The notes under the pieces were generated by a model that ran no database searches, was not told the origin of the DNA, and worked only from the letters and a program-made list of their open reading frames with translations. The translations under genes and the position numbers were made by a program. Shown piece after piece: positions 1-5,138 of a stretch of 5,818 nt of DNA (positions are counted from its first letter, which is position 1; every line of letters starts with the position of its first letter). Origin of the DNA: Vulcanimicrobiota bacterium (GTDB lineage: Bacteria; Vulcanimicrobiota; Vulcanimicrobiia; Eremiobacterales; Eremiobacteraceae); assembly GCA_019232725.1 (NCBI GenBank), contig JAFANK010000227.1, forward strand, positions 1-5,818, written 5' to 3'.

Positions 1-1278
1 ACGACGTTCTGCCAAATGGCGCCGGCGAAACAAGACGCCGTCGATGAAGAGATCAATGCGACGGTGCACCGTTTTGAACCAAAATCCCACGGCCACGGCC
101 GCCCCGATTTCGGCGACGCTGCCCAGCTGGGCTGCAGACATCTTCTCGGTGAAGAACCAATCGATGAACGCAAAAGCCGCTACCACAAGCGAGGTGAGCG
201 TCGCGTACACGATCGCGCGGCTGACCGCGAACCGCACGTCGATGACCCGATGGCGAAGCACCGCATACGCGATCGATATCGGTGTGACGATCCAGAAGAA
301 ATACAGCACGTCGGGCGTGAGATTGGGCAGCCATGCCGCGGGCCACACATGGACGTGCGGATCGGACAGAATGGTGATGACGCCATCCGTGATATACCCG
401 ACGGCGAACCCTGCCACCACCCACTTGATACGCTGTTTCGCCTCGCCTCGTTCGTGTATGTAGGTGGCGACCAGGATCAAAACACCGACGGTCTCGATGA
501 CGACACCGACGTACGCGCCATAATAATAGGCGAACGAACTATATGGTTGTCCTGTGTAGAGGAAGTTCCAGAAGGGGTAGAAACCAGCCAACAACGGGAT
601 GGCAAGCCACGGCGCGGCTCGGTCGAAAAATGCGCGCCACCCCGGCGCCTCGTCGTACGGGAAACGTGCTGCGAAGATCCATAGGCCGAGCACGCCGACG
701 GTGCCGATGAGGTTGAGCACCAGCTCGATGGGCAGAAACACCTTTATCCCGAAGATATGGTAGTACAAAGCCCCAGCCGTGCCGTTGGCTGACAGCGCGA
801 ACAGAAAGAGACCCCACGTCATGCGCGACGGCCGCAGCAGCAGCAGACCTGCGCCGACAAGCACGAATGCAAGGGACGTGAGGCGCTTGATGATTGTTTG
901 GATAATGGTGGAGGCCTTGTCAGCGGCATCTGAACTGAGCGTCACCGCTCTTGCTTGATCGCCGTGGTGAACCACAAGGTGCAAAGGTGTGCCTGGAATC
1001 GTGATGCTCGATTCATAGGCAGTGACCCGATCCAGCATGGAGACCGTCTCGATGCGGTCGCCCGGTCCAATCCCCGCTCGGGCGGCGGGGAGTCCCGGGA
1101 CGACGGCCGTTACGAGCCCGGTATGGTCAAATGCCATACCATAGGTGCCTTCGCTTAGGCCCGCAATCGCCGCGATGATATTGGGCTGCGTCATCCCCAG
1201 CACAAAACCGGCGAGGAGCACGACAATAAGCGTGCGCCAAAACTTCTTCGCCGCGGTGTTATGCGCGTCGACGTTCAT
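1..1278 (-). CDS. PDZ-like, polytopic membrane protein of sensor-like architecture (C-terminus cut by left edge)
   Basis: The frame is open from ATG at 1278 to base 1 (426 residues, no stop), so the protein continues outside the window. Residues about 13-29 form a hydrophobic signal anchor. Residues about 45-115 look like a PDZ domain placed outside the membrane, with PAARAGIGPGDRI at 64-76. Hydrophobic segments follow near 132-148, 154-173, 181-204, 223-241, 254-274, 286-304, 323-341 and 355-373. The join LRHRVIDVRFAVSRAIVY (341-358) and the basic IDGVLFRRRHLAER (412-425) resemble membrane-anchored sensors in which a coiled coil and a GAF or kinase domain follow; that output domain would lie off-window, so function is inferred only. 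No good Shine-Dalgarno precedes the ATG; an in-frame TTG at 1284 is the only upstream alternative before a stop. It diverges from the secreted-protein gene at 1543. Confidence 0.85.
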   Translation of the reverse strand, partial: MNVDAHNTAAKKFWRTLIVVLLAGFVLGMTQPNIIAAIAGLSEGTYGMAFDHTGLVTAVVPGLPAARAGIGPGDRIETVSMLDRVTAYESSITIPGTPLHLVVHHGDQARAVTLSSDAADKASTIIQTIIKRLTSLAFVLVGAGLLLLRPSRMTWGLFLFALSANGTAGALYYHIFGIKVFLPIELVLNLIGTVGVLGLWIFAARFPYDEAPGWRAFFDRAAPWLAIPLLAGFYPFWNFLYTGQPYSSFAYYYGAYVGVVIETVGVLILVATYIHERGEAKQRIKWVVAGFAVGYITDGVITILSDPHVHVWPAAWLPNLTPDVLYFFWIVTPISIAYAVLRHRVIDVRFAVSRAIVYATLTSLVVAAFAFIDWFFTEKMSAAQLGSVAEIGAAVAVGFWFKTVHRRIDLFIDGVLFRRRHLAERR

Positions 1279-1369
1279 GCGCGCAAAGCGTTCTGCTCTT
1301 GCTTGCCTTCTTCCGCCCGCCACGATGGGAATGGCCCCGTGCGGCCGGATTACGTACCACCGCCGTAAC

Positions 1370-1394
1370 CTTGGCGACGCCCTTAGCCGCCAAG
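1370..1394. repeat. Inverted repeat in the divergent intergenic region
   Basis: CTTGGCG (1370-1376) and CGCCAAG (1388-1394) form a 7-bp dyad with an 11-nt spacer. It lies in the 264-nt region between the divergent genes starting at 1278 (minus) and 1543 (plus). It could be an operator or part of a leader hairpin. I see no convincing -35/-10 pair in this region on either strand, so the role is open. Confidence 0.3.
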
Positions 1395-1502
1395 CTTTGG
1401 AGCCGTGGATGGGGCCACTCGCGTCTCGAGCTGCCGCTTGCTCGGTTCGGCGAACATGCAGCGGGGCATAACAAATACGGCGCGCCATGCGTTGGATAGG
1501 GT

Positions 1503-1517
1503 AGCGGCGTTGCCGCT
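1503..1517 (+). other. GC-rich hairpin in the leader of the secreted-protein gene
   Basis: AGCGGC (1503-1508), loop GTT, GCCGCT (1512-1517): a perfect 6-bp stem with a 3-nt loop. It sits 13 nt upstream of the ribosome binding site at 1531-1535. It could stabilise the leader or affect translation initiation. It has no following T-run, so it is not an intrinsic terminator. Confidence 0.35.
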
Positions 1518-1530
1518 CAATTTGTGTACG

Positions 1531-1535
1531 AAGGA
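1531..1535 (+). promoter_or_regulatory. Ribosome binding site that fixes the start at 1543
   Basis: AAGGA lies 7 nt upstream of ATG 1543. It selects this start over in-frame upstream codons in the longer open frame that begins at 1405. Only the 1543 start places a signal peptide at the protein N-terminus. Confidence 0.8.
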
Positions 1536-1542
1536 TGGACAG

Positions 1543-1884
1543 ATGAAATACATCACGACTACGGTACTCTTAATGCTGTTCTCGCTCGGGGTGCTGCTGC
1601 CGAGCGCGGCCATGACCAATTCGACGTTTTACGGAATCACAAAACACGTCTCGACGAGCAACATCAAAGTCGAGGATCCAAAGACGAACCAGACGCTGAG
1701 TTTTGAGATCGTGCCGAAATTCGACCAAATCTTCTCGGCAGACGGCAAGACCACGTACCAAATGAAGGACATCAAAGCTGGACGATACGTCGGGATCATC
1801 TACGATCAGAAGGCTTTGGGAGTTCGGCACGCCGACAAGATCTATTTATTGACCAGCGCGAACCAAAAAATAGAATCGCAATAG
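1543..1884 (+). CDS. Small secreted protein of unknown function
   Basis: A 113-residue protein starting at ATG 1543 with a well-spaced AAGGA ribosome binding site. Residues 1-23 are a typical Sec signal peptide: Lys at 2, hydrophobic core TTTVLLMLFSLGVLL, likely cleavage after SAA (21-23). The mature part of about 90 residues looks beta-rich: GITKHVSTSNIKVED (31-45), then a hydrophilic stretch, DIKAGRYVGIIYD (77-89) and ADKIYLL (97-103). The pattern 'G-x-V...i-V-ed...d-i-k-x-G-x-x-V-x-i-x-Y' recalls small OB-fold-like exported proteins (DUF5666 type), but the resemblance is loose and no function is claimed. There are no cysteines and no lipobox. It is monocistronic, ending 28 nt before an intrinsic terminator. 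The open frame extends upstream to 1405, but that part lacks a ribosome binding site and would bury the signal peptide. Confidence 0.8.
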   Translation: MKYITTTVLLMLFSLGVLLPSAAMTNSTFYGITKHVSTSNIKVEDPKTNQTLSFEIVPKFDQIFSADGKTTYQMKDIKAGRYVGIIYDQKALGVRHADKIYLLTSANQKIESQ

Positions 1885-1912
1885 CTCGGCAGTCCCCAAA
1901 TCGCACCAAGAC

Positions 1913-1944
1913 AAAACGCCGTCTCGTCATGAGTCGGCGTTTTT
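1913..1944. terminator. Intrinsic, apparently bidirectional terminator
   Basis: AAAACGCCG (1913-1921) pairs perfectly with CGGCGTTTT (1935-1943), with a run of five T on the plus strand and four T on the minus strand. On the plus strand it ends the secreted-protein gene at 1884. On the minus strand it sits 4 nt beyond the CCA-equivalent position of the degenerate tRNA-Asn copy (1952-1988). That is the same spacing as between the intact tRNA-Asn and its own terminator at 5108-5138. It may therefore be the original tRNA-Asn terminator displaced by insertion; this is inference. Confidence 0.8.
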
Positions 1945-1951
1945 GCACGTT

Positions 1952-1988
1952 CTCCCGAAGTGGACTTGAACCAGCGACATTCTGATTA
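1952..1988 (-). repeat. Degenerate 3'-end copy of tRNA-Asn (distal att-like site)
   Basis: On the minus strand this matches the intact tRNA-Asn from the 3' side of the anticodon loop to the discriminator base, with three substitutions and one missing base in the acceptor G-run. The core at 1968-1988 is identical to 4246-4266 and to the same stretch of the tRNA. Homology stops at the anticodon loop. Two of the changes break the T-arm stem, so this is not a functional tRNA. It has the orientation expected of a displaced 3' end created by integration into the tRNA gene. Confidence 0.75.
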
Positions 1989-2019
1989 CCGCTGCCGTCC
2001 CACACGCGGCGTGGAAGCC

Positions 2020-2041
2020 TGCATGGGAGTTTGCATGCGAG
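2020..2041 (+). repeat. 12-bp-spaced direct repeat next to the distal att-like copy
   Basis: TGCATGGGAG (2020-2029) and TGCATGCGAG (2032-2041) match at 9 of 10 positions and start 12 bp apart. They lie 32 bp inside the degenerate tRNA copy. The layout resembles paired arm-type or excisionase sites beside a core att site, but two short imperfect repeats could be chance. Confidence 0.3.
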
Positions 2042-2086
2042 CTCAAGAACAGGCCGTACGCTAGCGCCAACAGGTAGGTAAGAGCG

Positions 2087-2575
2087 ATGCCAGAGTGTTC
2101 TCAATGCCACCAGCCGGTCGACGAGGGCGCCGTGTTTTGCCCGTCGTGCAGCGCCCCGATCAACCGGCAACCAGCACAAAGCGTCCAGGCGAGCGGCCAT
2201 ACTGCGACCGTGTCCGTTGGCGCACGAGCGGAACCCAGTCGCGAAGAGGCTCTTAACTGGGCCATGGCTTGTCACTTGTCCGCTCTCTTCGGCATGGTCT
2301 TCCCGTTTGGGAACCTCATCGGCCCGCTTGTCGTTTGGCTTCTGAAGAAAGATACGATCCCTCAGGTCGACGAGCACGGGAAAGAGTCGTTAAACTTTCA
2401 GATCTCGATGACCATCTATATCTTAGTCGCCACGCTTCTTGCTTTTGTCGTCATCGGACTTCCCATACTTATCATTCTTGGCATCGCTGACGTCATACTC
2501 GTCGTGATCGCTGCAGTGGAAACCAAAAAGGGCGTCACATACAAGTACCCGCTGACTATTCGTCTCATTACCTAA
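2087..2575 (+). CDS. Zinc-ribbon DUF4870-type membrane protein
   Basis: A 162-residue protein. The N-terminus has two CxxC knuckles (C4/C7 and C18/C21), a short zinc ribbon. A polar linker rich in Q, S, A and T (about 25-50) follows, then a DUF4870-like membrane domain from about 55 to the end. Its hallmarks are NWAMACHLSALFG (57-69), the first TM with IGPLVVWLLKK (78-88), the loop VDEHGKESLNFQIS (95-108), a double hydrophobic segment (about 109-144) and the ending YKYPLTIRLI. Length suits a zinc-ribbon version of the family. The family is widespread and of unknown biochemical role; distant Tic20 relationship has been proposed. An AGGTAGG ribosome binding site at 2072-2078 supports ATG 2087. 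The gene is first inside the outer putative element and is followed by a hairpin at 2579-2612. Confidence 0.9.
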   Translation: MPECSQCHQPVDEGAVFCPSCSAPINRQPAQSVQASGHTATVSVGARAEPSREEALNWAMACHLSALFGMVFPFGNLIGPLVVWLLKKDTIPQVDEHGKESLNFQISMTIYILVATLLAFVVIGLPILIILGIADVILVVIAAVETKKGVTYKYPLTIRLIT

Positions 2576-2578
2576 CGA

Positions 2579-2612
2579 AGAGGTTGCAGCAACAACTGCG
2601 TTGCAGACCTCT
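2579..2612 (+). terminator. Hairpin after the DUF4870-type gene, without a T-run
   Basis: AGAGGT (2579-2584) pairs with ACCTCT (2607-2612), and inside it GCAAC pairs with GTTGC around a 6-nt loop. It starts a few bases after the stop codon at 2575. The absence of a downstream T-tract argues against a classic intrinsic terminator; it may be a 3'-end-protecting structure or a weak attenuator. Confidence 0.35.
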
Positions 2613-2755
2613 GCAGATGTCGCGATCGGTTGGTGGCGGCCCGAATGGCTGCTCTGGCGGTTTTCGGCCAGTGCTAAGTAGTCCCATTCCTAGTGCGTTG
2701 AGTCGATAGCTATCTGCAAGCAGGCTGACCCTCGCTCGAACTACAAACGCTCCTC

Positions 2756-3706
2756 ATGAAGGCTGCGGTCGTCACTGAACCCGGACGCGCACCGGTTTAC
2801 GCGGATTTCCAAACTCCCCAACCTCAACAAGGGAGCCTGCTGATACGCGTCACGGCGGCTGCGATCACGCAGCTCGCGAAATTGCGCGCGGATGGAAAGC
2901 ATTACAGCGATCGCCCCACATATCCGTTTATTGCTGGGGTTGACGGAACGGGTATCACTGAGGATGGTCGACGGGTGTACTTCATGCTTCCGGACCCGCC
3001 ATTTGGGTCGATGGCCGAGTACTGCGTCATCAGTGAGAAAAAATGTATCCCGCTTCCCGACGGCTTGAGCGATGTTAAAGCCGCTGCAATGGCTAATCCC
3101 GGCATGTCGTCGTGGCCGTCCTTGATCGCTCGCGCCCATCTGCGTAAGGGCGAAACGGTCTTGGTCAACGGTGCATCGGGAACTTCCGGACGATTAGCGA
3201 TAGTCATCGCCAAGCATCTCGGTGCTCAACGGGTTATCGCCACCGCCCGCCGCACCAACGTGTTCGACGAACTCAAACGGCTCGGTGCCGACGAAACCGT
3301 TGCGTTGACGTCCGATACTGCCGCGCTCAAGGAAGCGTTTGAAACAGTCATGCAGAGGGGCGTCGACGTCGTGCTCGACTACCTGTGGGGACCGAGCGCC
3401 GAGGCTATCATCGCTGCCGCTCACCGGGGTCCGCAAGGCGTGCCGATACGTTTCGTCCAGGTCGGCTCAATGAGCGGCGAGTCCATCGAATTGCCGGCAG
3501 CAGCCCTACGGTCGTCCTCGCTGCAATTGATCGGAAGCGGCATTGGGAGCTTATCGTTCGCCGACGTAGGCGGCGCTATCAGCGATCTGTTCAAAGCGAC
3601 ATGCTCTGCGGAGTTTCCAATCAGTGTCGCGAGCATACCGCTGTCCGATGTGACTAAGGCGTGGTCGATGACCGAGACAGATGCTCGGATCGTCCTCATT
3701 CCGTGA
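2756..3706 (+). CDS. Zinc-independent MDR-superfamily NAD(P)H-dependent reductase (quinone oxidoreductase-like)
   Basis: A complete 316-residue protein, slightly short for the family. Residues 1 to about 115 form the GroES-like substrate domain: the MKAAVVTEPG start, GVDGTG (61-66, the family G-x-D-x-x-G turn), and GSMAEYCVI (84-92). Residues about 125-260 form the Rossmann domain, with the dinucleotide loop NGASGTSG (138-145, AxxGxxG type) followed by LGAQRVIATAR (155-165). DYLWG (208-212) and the ending RIVLIP fit the family. The catalytic and structural zinc ligands of alcohol dehydrogenases are absent, so hydride transfer from NAD(P)H to quinone, enone or carbonyl substrates in the cytosol is likely; the substrate is unknown. 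An in-frame stop shortly upstream makes ATG 2756 the only reasonable start, but no Shine-Dalgarno is visible, so leaderless or weak translation is possible. It is cargo of the outer segment. Confidence 0.9.
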   Translation: MKAAVVTEPGRAPVYADFQTPQPQQGSLLIRVTAAAITQLAKLRADGKHYSDRPTYPFIAGVDGTGITEDGRRVYFMLPDPPFGSMAEYCVISEKKCIPLPDGLSDVKAAAMANPGMSSWPSLIARAHLRKGETVLVNGASGTSGRLAIVIAKHLGAQRVIATARRTNVFDELKRLGADETVALTSDTAALKEAFETVMQRGVDVVLDYLWGPSAEAIIAAAHRGPQGVPIRFVQVGSMSGESIELPAAALRSSSLQLIGSGIGSLSFADVGGAISDLFKATCSAEFPISVASIPLSDVTKAWSMTETDARIVLIP

Positions 3707-3798
3707 ATCACGTTCTTGACAGCTCGAGAGCATAAAGTTCAATTGGAGCGGCCATATATGGTTTCTCATCGGCGTTGATGGGGCAACAACATACGCCC

Positions 3799-3821
3799 GC
3801 GGTTTTTACGTCGCTAACCGC
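3799..3821. repeat. Inverted repeat between convergent genes
   Basis: GCGGTT (3799-3804) and AACCGC (3816-3821) can form a 6-bp stem with an 11-nt loop. It sits between the reductase gene (ending 3706, plus) and the small membrane gene (ending 3873, minus). There is no T-run after the stem on either strand, so a terminator role is weak. Nothing else recognisable is present in 3707-3872. Confidence 0.25.
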
Positions 3822-3872
3822 AACAGACAATCGGGGTTGATCATGCTGATCCTTTACTTGCATGGAGTATGC

Positions 3873-4124
3873 TCAGCTGCGACCGCTTGCCCCCTGGGCA
3901 TACCGAATGAGATGGAAGCCTATTGGAATTGCCATGCCGAAATAAAAGAAGCTCAGTACCCCCAGTAAGCCAAGTGGACTAAACGAGGGATCGTCATCCG
4001 CAAGCTGTGCAGCGGCGACCGCGCCGACCACAAAGAAAAACGCGAACACTAAGTTGCGAGCTATGCGCCATGCGCGTCGTGCGCCCGGTCCTGGCGAAAG
4101 CGGGAGCTTGCCTGGTGAAGTCAT
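3873..4124 (-). CDS. Small two-TM membrane protein of unknown function
   Basis: The minus-strand frame encodes 83 residues from ATG 4124 (96 if TTG 4163 is used). A basic, proline-rich N-terminus is followed by RRAWRIARN, a hydrophobic helix LVFAFFFVVGAVAAAQLA, an acidic loop DDDPSF, and a second long hydrophobic helix LGLLGVLSFFYFGMAIPIGF ending HLIRYAQG. The basic N-terminus and two helices predict a hairpin in the inner membrane with both ends in the cytoplasm. I do not recognise a family. Neither start has a clear ribosome binding site; I prefer ATG. It is the least certain gene here, but the hydrophobic pattern is far better than in the overlapping plus-strand frames, which run into the tRNA-like repeat. 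It lies just inside the middle att-like copy, pointing away from it. Confidence 0.5.
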   Translation of the reverse strand: MTSPGKLPLSPGPGARRAWRIARNLVFAFFFVVGAVAAAQLADDDPSFSPLGLLGVLSFFYFGMAIPIGFHLIRYAQGASGRS

Positions 4125-4211
4125 TAAAGCGACGGACCAGCCAAGGCTTTGAGCCGCGTCCAACCCTAGAGTTATGTTGTACGAATTGTCGTAAAGCGGG
4201 TGTCATGTTCA

Positions 4212-4229
4212 CCGCGCCGATGTGCGCGG
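4212..4229. other. GC hairpin abutting the middle tRNA-Asn copy
   Basis: CCGCGC (4212-4217) pairs with GCGCGG (4224-4229) around a 6-nt loop, directly adjoining the discriminator-equivalent base at 4230. It lacks a T-run on the minus strand. It occupies the place where the other tRNA-Asn copies have a terminator hairpin, so it may be a decayed terminator or element-end structure. Confidence 0.3.
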
Positions 4230-4273
4230 CTCCCGAGCTGGACTCGAACCAGCGACATTCTGATTAACGGTCA
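4230..4273 (-). repeat. Near-perfect 3'-half copy of tRNA-Asn (middle att-like site)
   Basis: It matches the intact tRNA-Asn (5146-5190) over 44 nt with one substitution and one missing base. It runs on the minus strand from the 5' side of the anticodon stem through the T-arm to the discriminator. The substitution replaces the universally conserved U33 by C; the missing base is in the acceptor G-run. The 5' half of a tRNA is absent, so it is not a gene. Orientation and position beyond the tRNA 3' end are those of a displaced att copy. Confidence 0.85.
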
Positions 4274-4299
4274 TTTTTTCGGTTTAACCCCGGACTTGG

Positions 4300-4305
4300 A
4301 TTATA
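4300..4305 (-). promoter_or_regulatory. Possible -10 box reading through the middle tRNA copy
   Basis: On the minus strand this is a consensus TATAAT. No hexamer close to TTGACA occurs at 16-18 nt upstream. A start here would transcribe the tRNA-Asn half copy and then the small membrane gene at 4124. Confidence 0.25.
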
Positions 4306-4323
4306 CGAGCATTCCCTTTACCC

Positions 4324-4351
4324 ATCGGCATCTGCGTACCGAAGTGCCGAT
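4324..4351. repeat. Inverted repeat within the att-adjacent region
   Basis: ATCGGCA (4324-4330) and TGCCGAT (4345-4351) form a 7-bp dyad with a 14-nt spacer. It lies between the inverted and direct GGGGTTAAA repeats. It may be an additional protein-binding site; no T-run follows. Confidence 0.3.
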
Positions 4352-4422
4352 TTCCGTTCTGGGGTTAAATCGGGGGTTAAATAGTCGCATCGGGGATGTT
4401 TGTTTGAGATACTTTCGACCGG

Positions 4423-4902
4423 TTACTCTTCGCCGTCGTAGTAATCCAAAGGCTCACCGCGGATCAGTCTGTACTGTGGTGACTTAACGGCCCACTTTCC
4501 GCTGTCGGGGTAGTAACATGTCTCTCCAATGGGATTGTCCGCTACAATGTAGACGTAAAGATTCTCCGAGCTGTCGTTGATGAGCTGGTGTGGCTCGTTT
4601 GGCTTGAATAGAAAGGCGTCGCCGGGTTCGATTGCGAGCGAACCCTCAGCATGGCGAACCTTGCCGTGCCCGGAAATCACGCTATAAAACTCCCACTGCT
4701 CGCTATGCGAATGATACGGACAGGAGGCGACGCCGGGTGGGATCCTCGCGATCTCGACATCGAACGGATGGCGCATGATCAGGTCAGTGGACCGGCGGTC
4801 TCGGCCCAACGCCTCAGAAATCTTTCTTTCATCACGACCGTATCGCCCGCCGGGAGAGCGCTGCGTCTCCCATTCGATCTGAGCAGCGTTGACTTTTTTC
4901 AT
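4423..4902 (-). CDS. Single-domain cupin protein
   Basis: A 159-residue protein from ATG 4902, with GGAG (4910-4913) 7 nt upstream. Residues about 48-122 form a cupin barrel. Motif 1 is PYHSHSEQWEFYSVISGHG (62-80), supplying H64, H66 and E71; motif 2 is EPGDAFLFKPNEPHQLIN (92-109), supplying H105. The full 3-His/1-Glu metal site is present, so it probably binds a divalent metal in the cytosol. The N-terminal 45 residues are polar and the C-terminal tail ends in an acidic YYDGEE. Small cupins include isomerases, dioxygenases and ligand sensors; nothing here fixes the substrate, and no helix-turn-helix or second domain is fused. It is the only protein gene between the middle tRNA-Asn copy and the intact tRNA. 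A TATAAT box at 4995-5000 could drive it with a leader of about 90 nt. Confidence 0.9.
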   Translation of the reverse strand: MKKVNAAQIEWETQRSPGGRYGRDERKISEALGRDRRSTDLIMRHPFDVEIARIPPGVASCPYHSHSEQWEFYSVISGHGKVRHAEGSLAIEPGDAFLFKPNEPHQLINDSSENLYVYIVADNPIGETCYYPDSGKWAVKSPQYRLIRGEPLDYYDGEE

Positions 4903-4994
4903 TGCTATTCTCCAAGCGCTCGCTTATGGTGGCGTTGTATTCGAGCATTGCGTTGCCCGCTCACCGCTCACAAACCCTGTTGGCCGTTTCGGAG

Positions 4995-5000
4995 ATTATA
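4995..5000 (-). promoter_or_regulatory. Possible -10 box for the cupin gene
   Basis: A consensus TATAAT on the minus strand, about 93 nt upstream of the cupin start codon. The hexamer 17 nt further upstream, GATCGT (5018-5023), is a poor -35. An activator-dependent promoter or a chance match are both possible. Confidence 0.4.
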
Positions 5001-5107
5001 AGGGCAAAACTGTAAGGACGATCCATGTTGTCGATGGACATCTGCGGCGTCGTCAATCTAAGGCGAGTCATCTCGTAGGAGCGAGGCAGAGACACAAAAA
5101 GCAAAAT

Positions 5108-5138
5108 GAAGCCCGTGAACGTCTATTTCACGGGCTTC
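5108..5138 (-). terminator. Intrinsic terminator of tRNA-Asn
   Basis: GAAGCCCGTGAA (5108-5119) and TTCACGGGCTTC (5127-5138) form a perfect 12-bp stem with a 7-nt loop. On the minus strand an interrupted T-rich run (ATTTTGCTTTTTG) follows. It begins 4 nt after the encoded CCA of tRNA-Asn, so it ends the tRNA transcript and insulates the cupin gene from it. Confidence 0.9.

Larger units (their letters stand above)
1952..4229. mobile_element. Putative integrase-less element or remnant, outer segment at the tRNA-Asn hotspot
   Basis: The segment is bounded by two direct tRNA-Asn 3'-end copies (1952-1988 and 4230-4273). It carries the DUF4870-type protein, the MDR reductase and a small membrane protein. 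No integrase, excisionase, transposase or replication gene is seen on either strand. The boundaries are what the sequence shows; mobility is inferred from tRNA-targeted integration in general. It could be a decayed island, a satellite moved by an integrase encoded elsewhere, or a hotspot scar. Confidence 0.45.
4283..4382. repeat. Three GGGGTTAAA repeats beside the middle att-like copy
   Basis: GGGGTTAAAT occurs at 4361-4370 and 4373-4382 on the plus strand, starts 12 bp apart. GGGGTTAAA recurs inverted at 4283-4291. All lie within about 110 bp of the tRNA-derived core. Short repeats of roughly one helical turn near a core att site are typical of integrase arm-type or excisionase sites, so this is a candidate recombination-protein binding region. 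No protein gene is seen in 4274-4422. Confidence 0.4.

Noticed and set aside
16..684. Long plus-strand open frame of 222 codons
   Set aside because: It is antisense to the PDZ-like membrane protein. Its Asp/Arg/His-rich composition with no hydrophobic pattern is typical of a shadow frame in GC-rich DNA.
1405..1542. Upstream extension of the secreted-protein frame
   Set aside because: The extension would place the signal peptide internally. The strong AAGGA at 1531-1535 points to ATG 1543.
1796..2377. Minus-strand open frame of 193 codons
   Set aside because: It runs across the terminator, the tRNA-derived repeat and the antisense of the DUF4870-type gene. It shows no coherent domain.
4007..4267. 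Plus-strand open frame of 86 codons ending in ELDSNQRHSD
   Set aside because: It is arginine- and cysteine-rich, opposes the better small membrane gene, and its end is another antisense reading of the tRNA-like repeat.
4274..4422. Decayed integrase reading frame
   Set aside because: Reading this stretch for integrase-like peptides shows no recognisable catalytic motif. The short repeats explain it better as non-coding.
4200..4487. Plus-strand open frame starting LPSWTRTSDILIN-like and running toward the cupin
   Set aside because: It starts as antisense reading of the tRNA half copy and ends in the cupin coding region. There is no ribosome binding site or protein-like composition.
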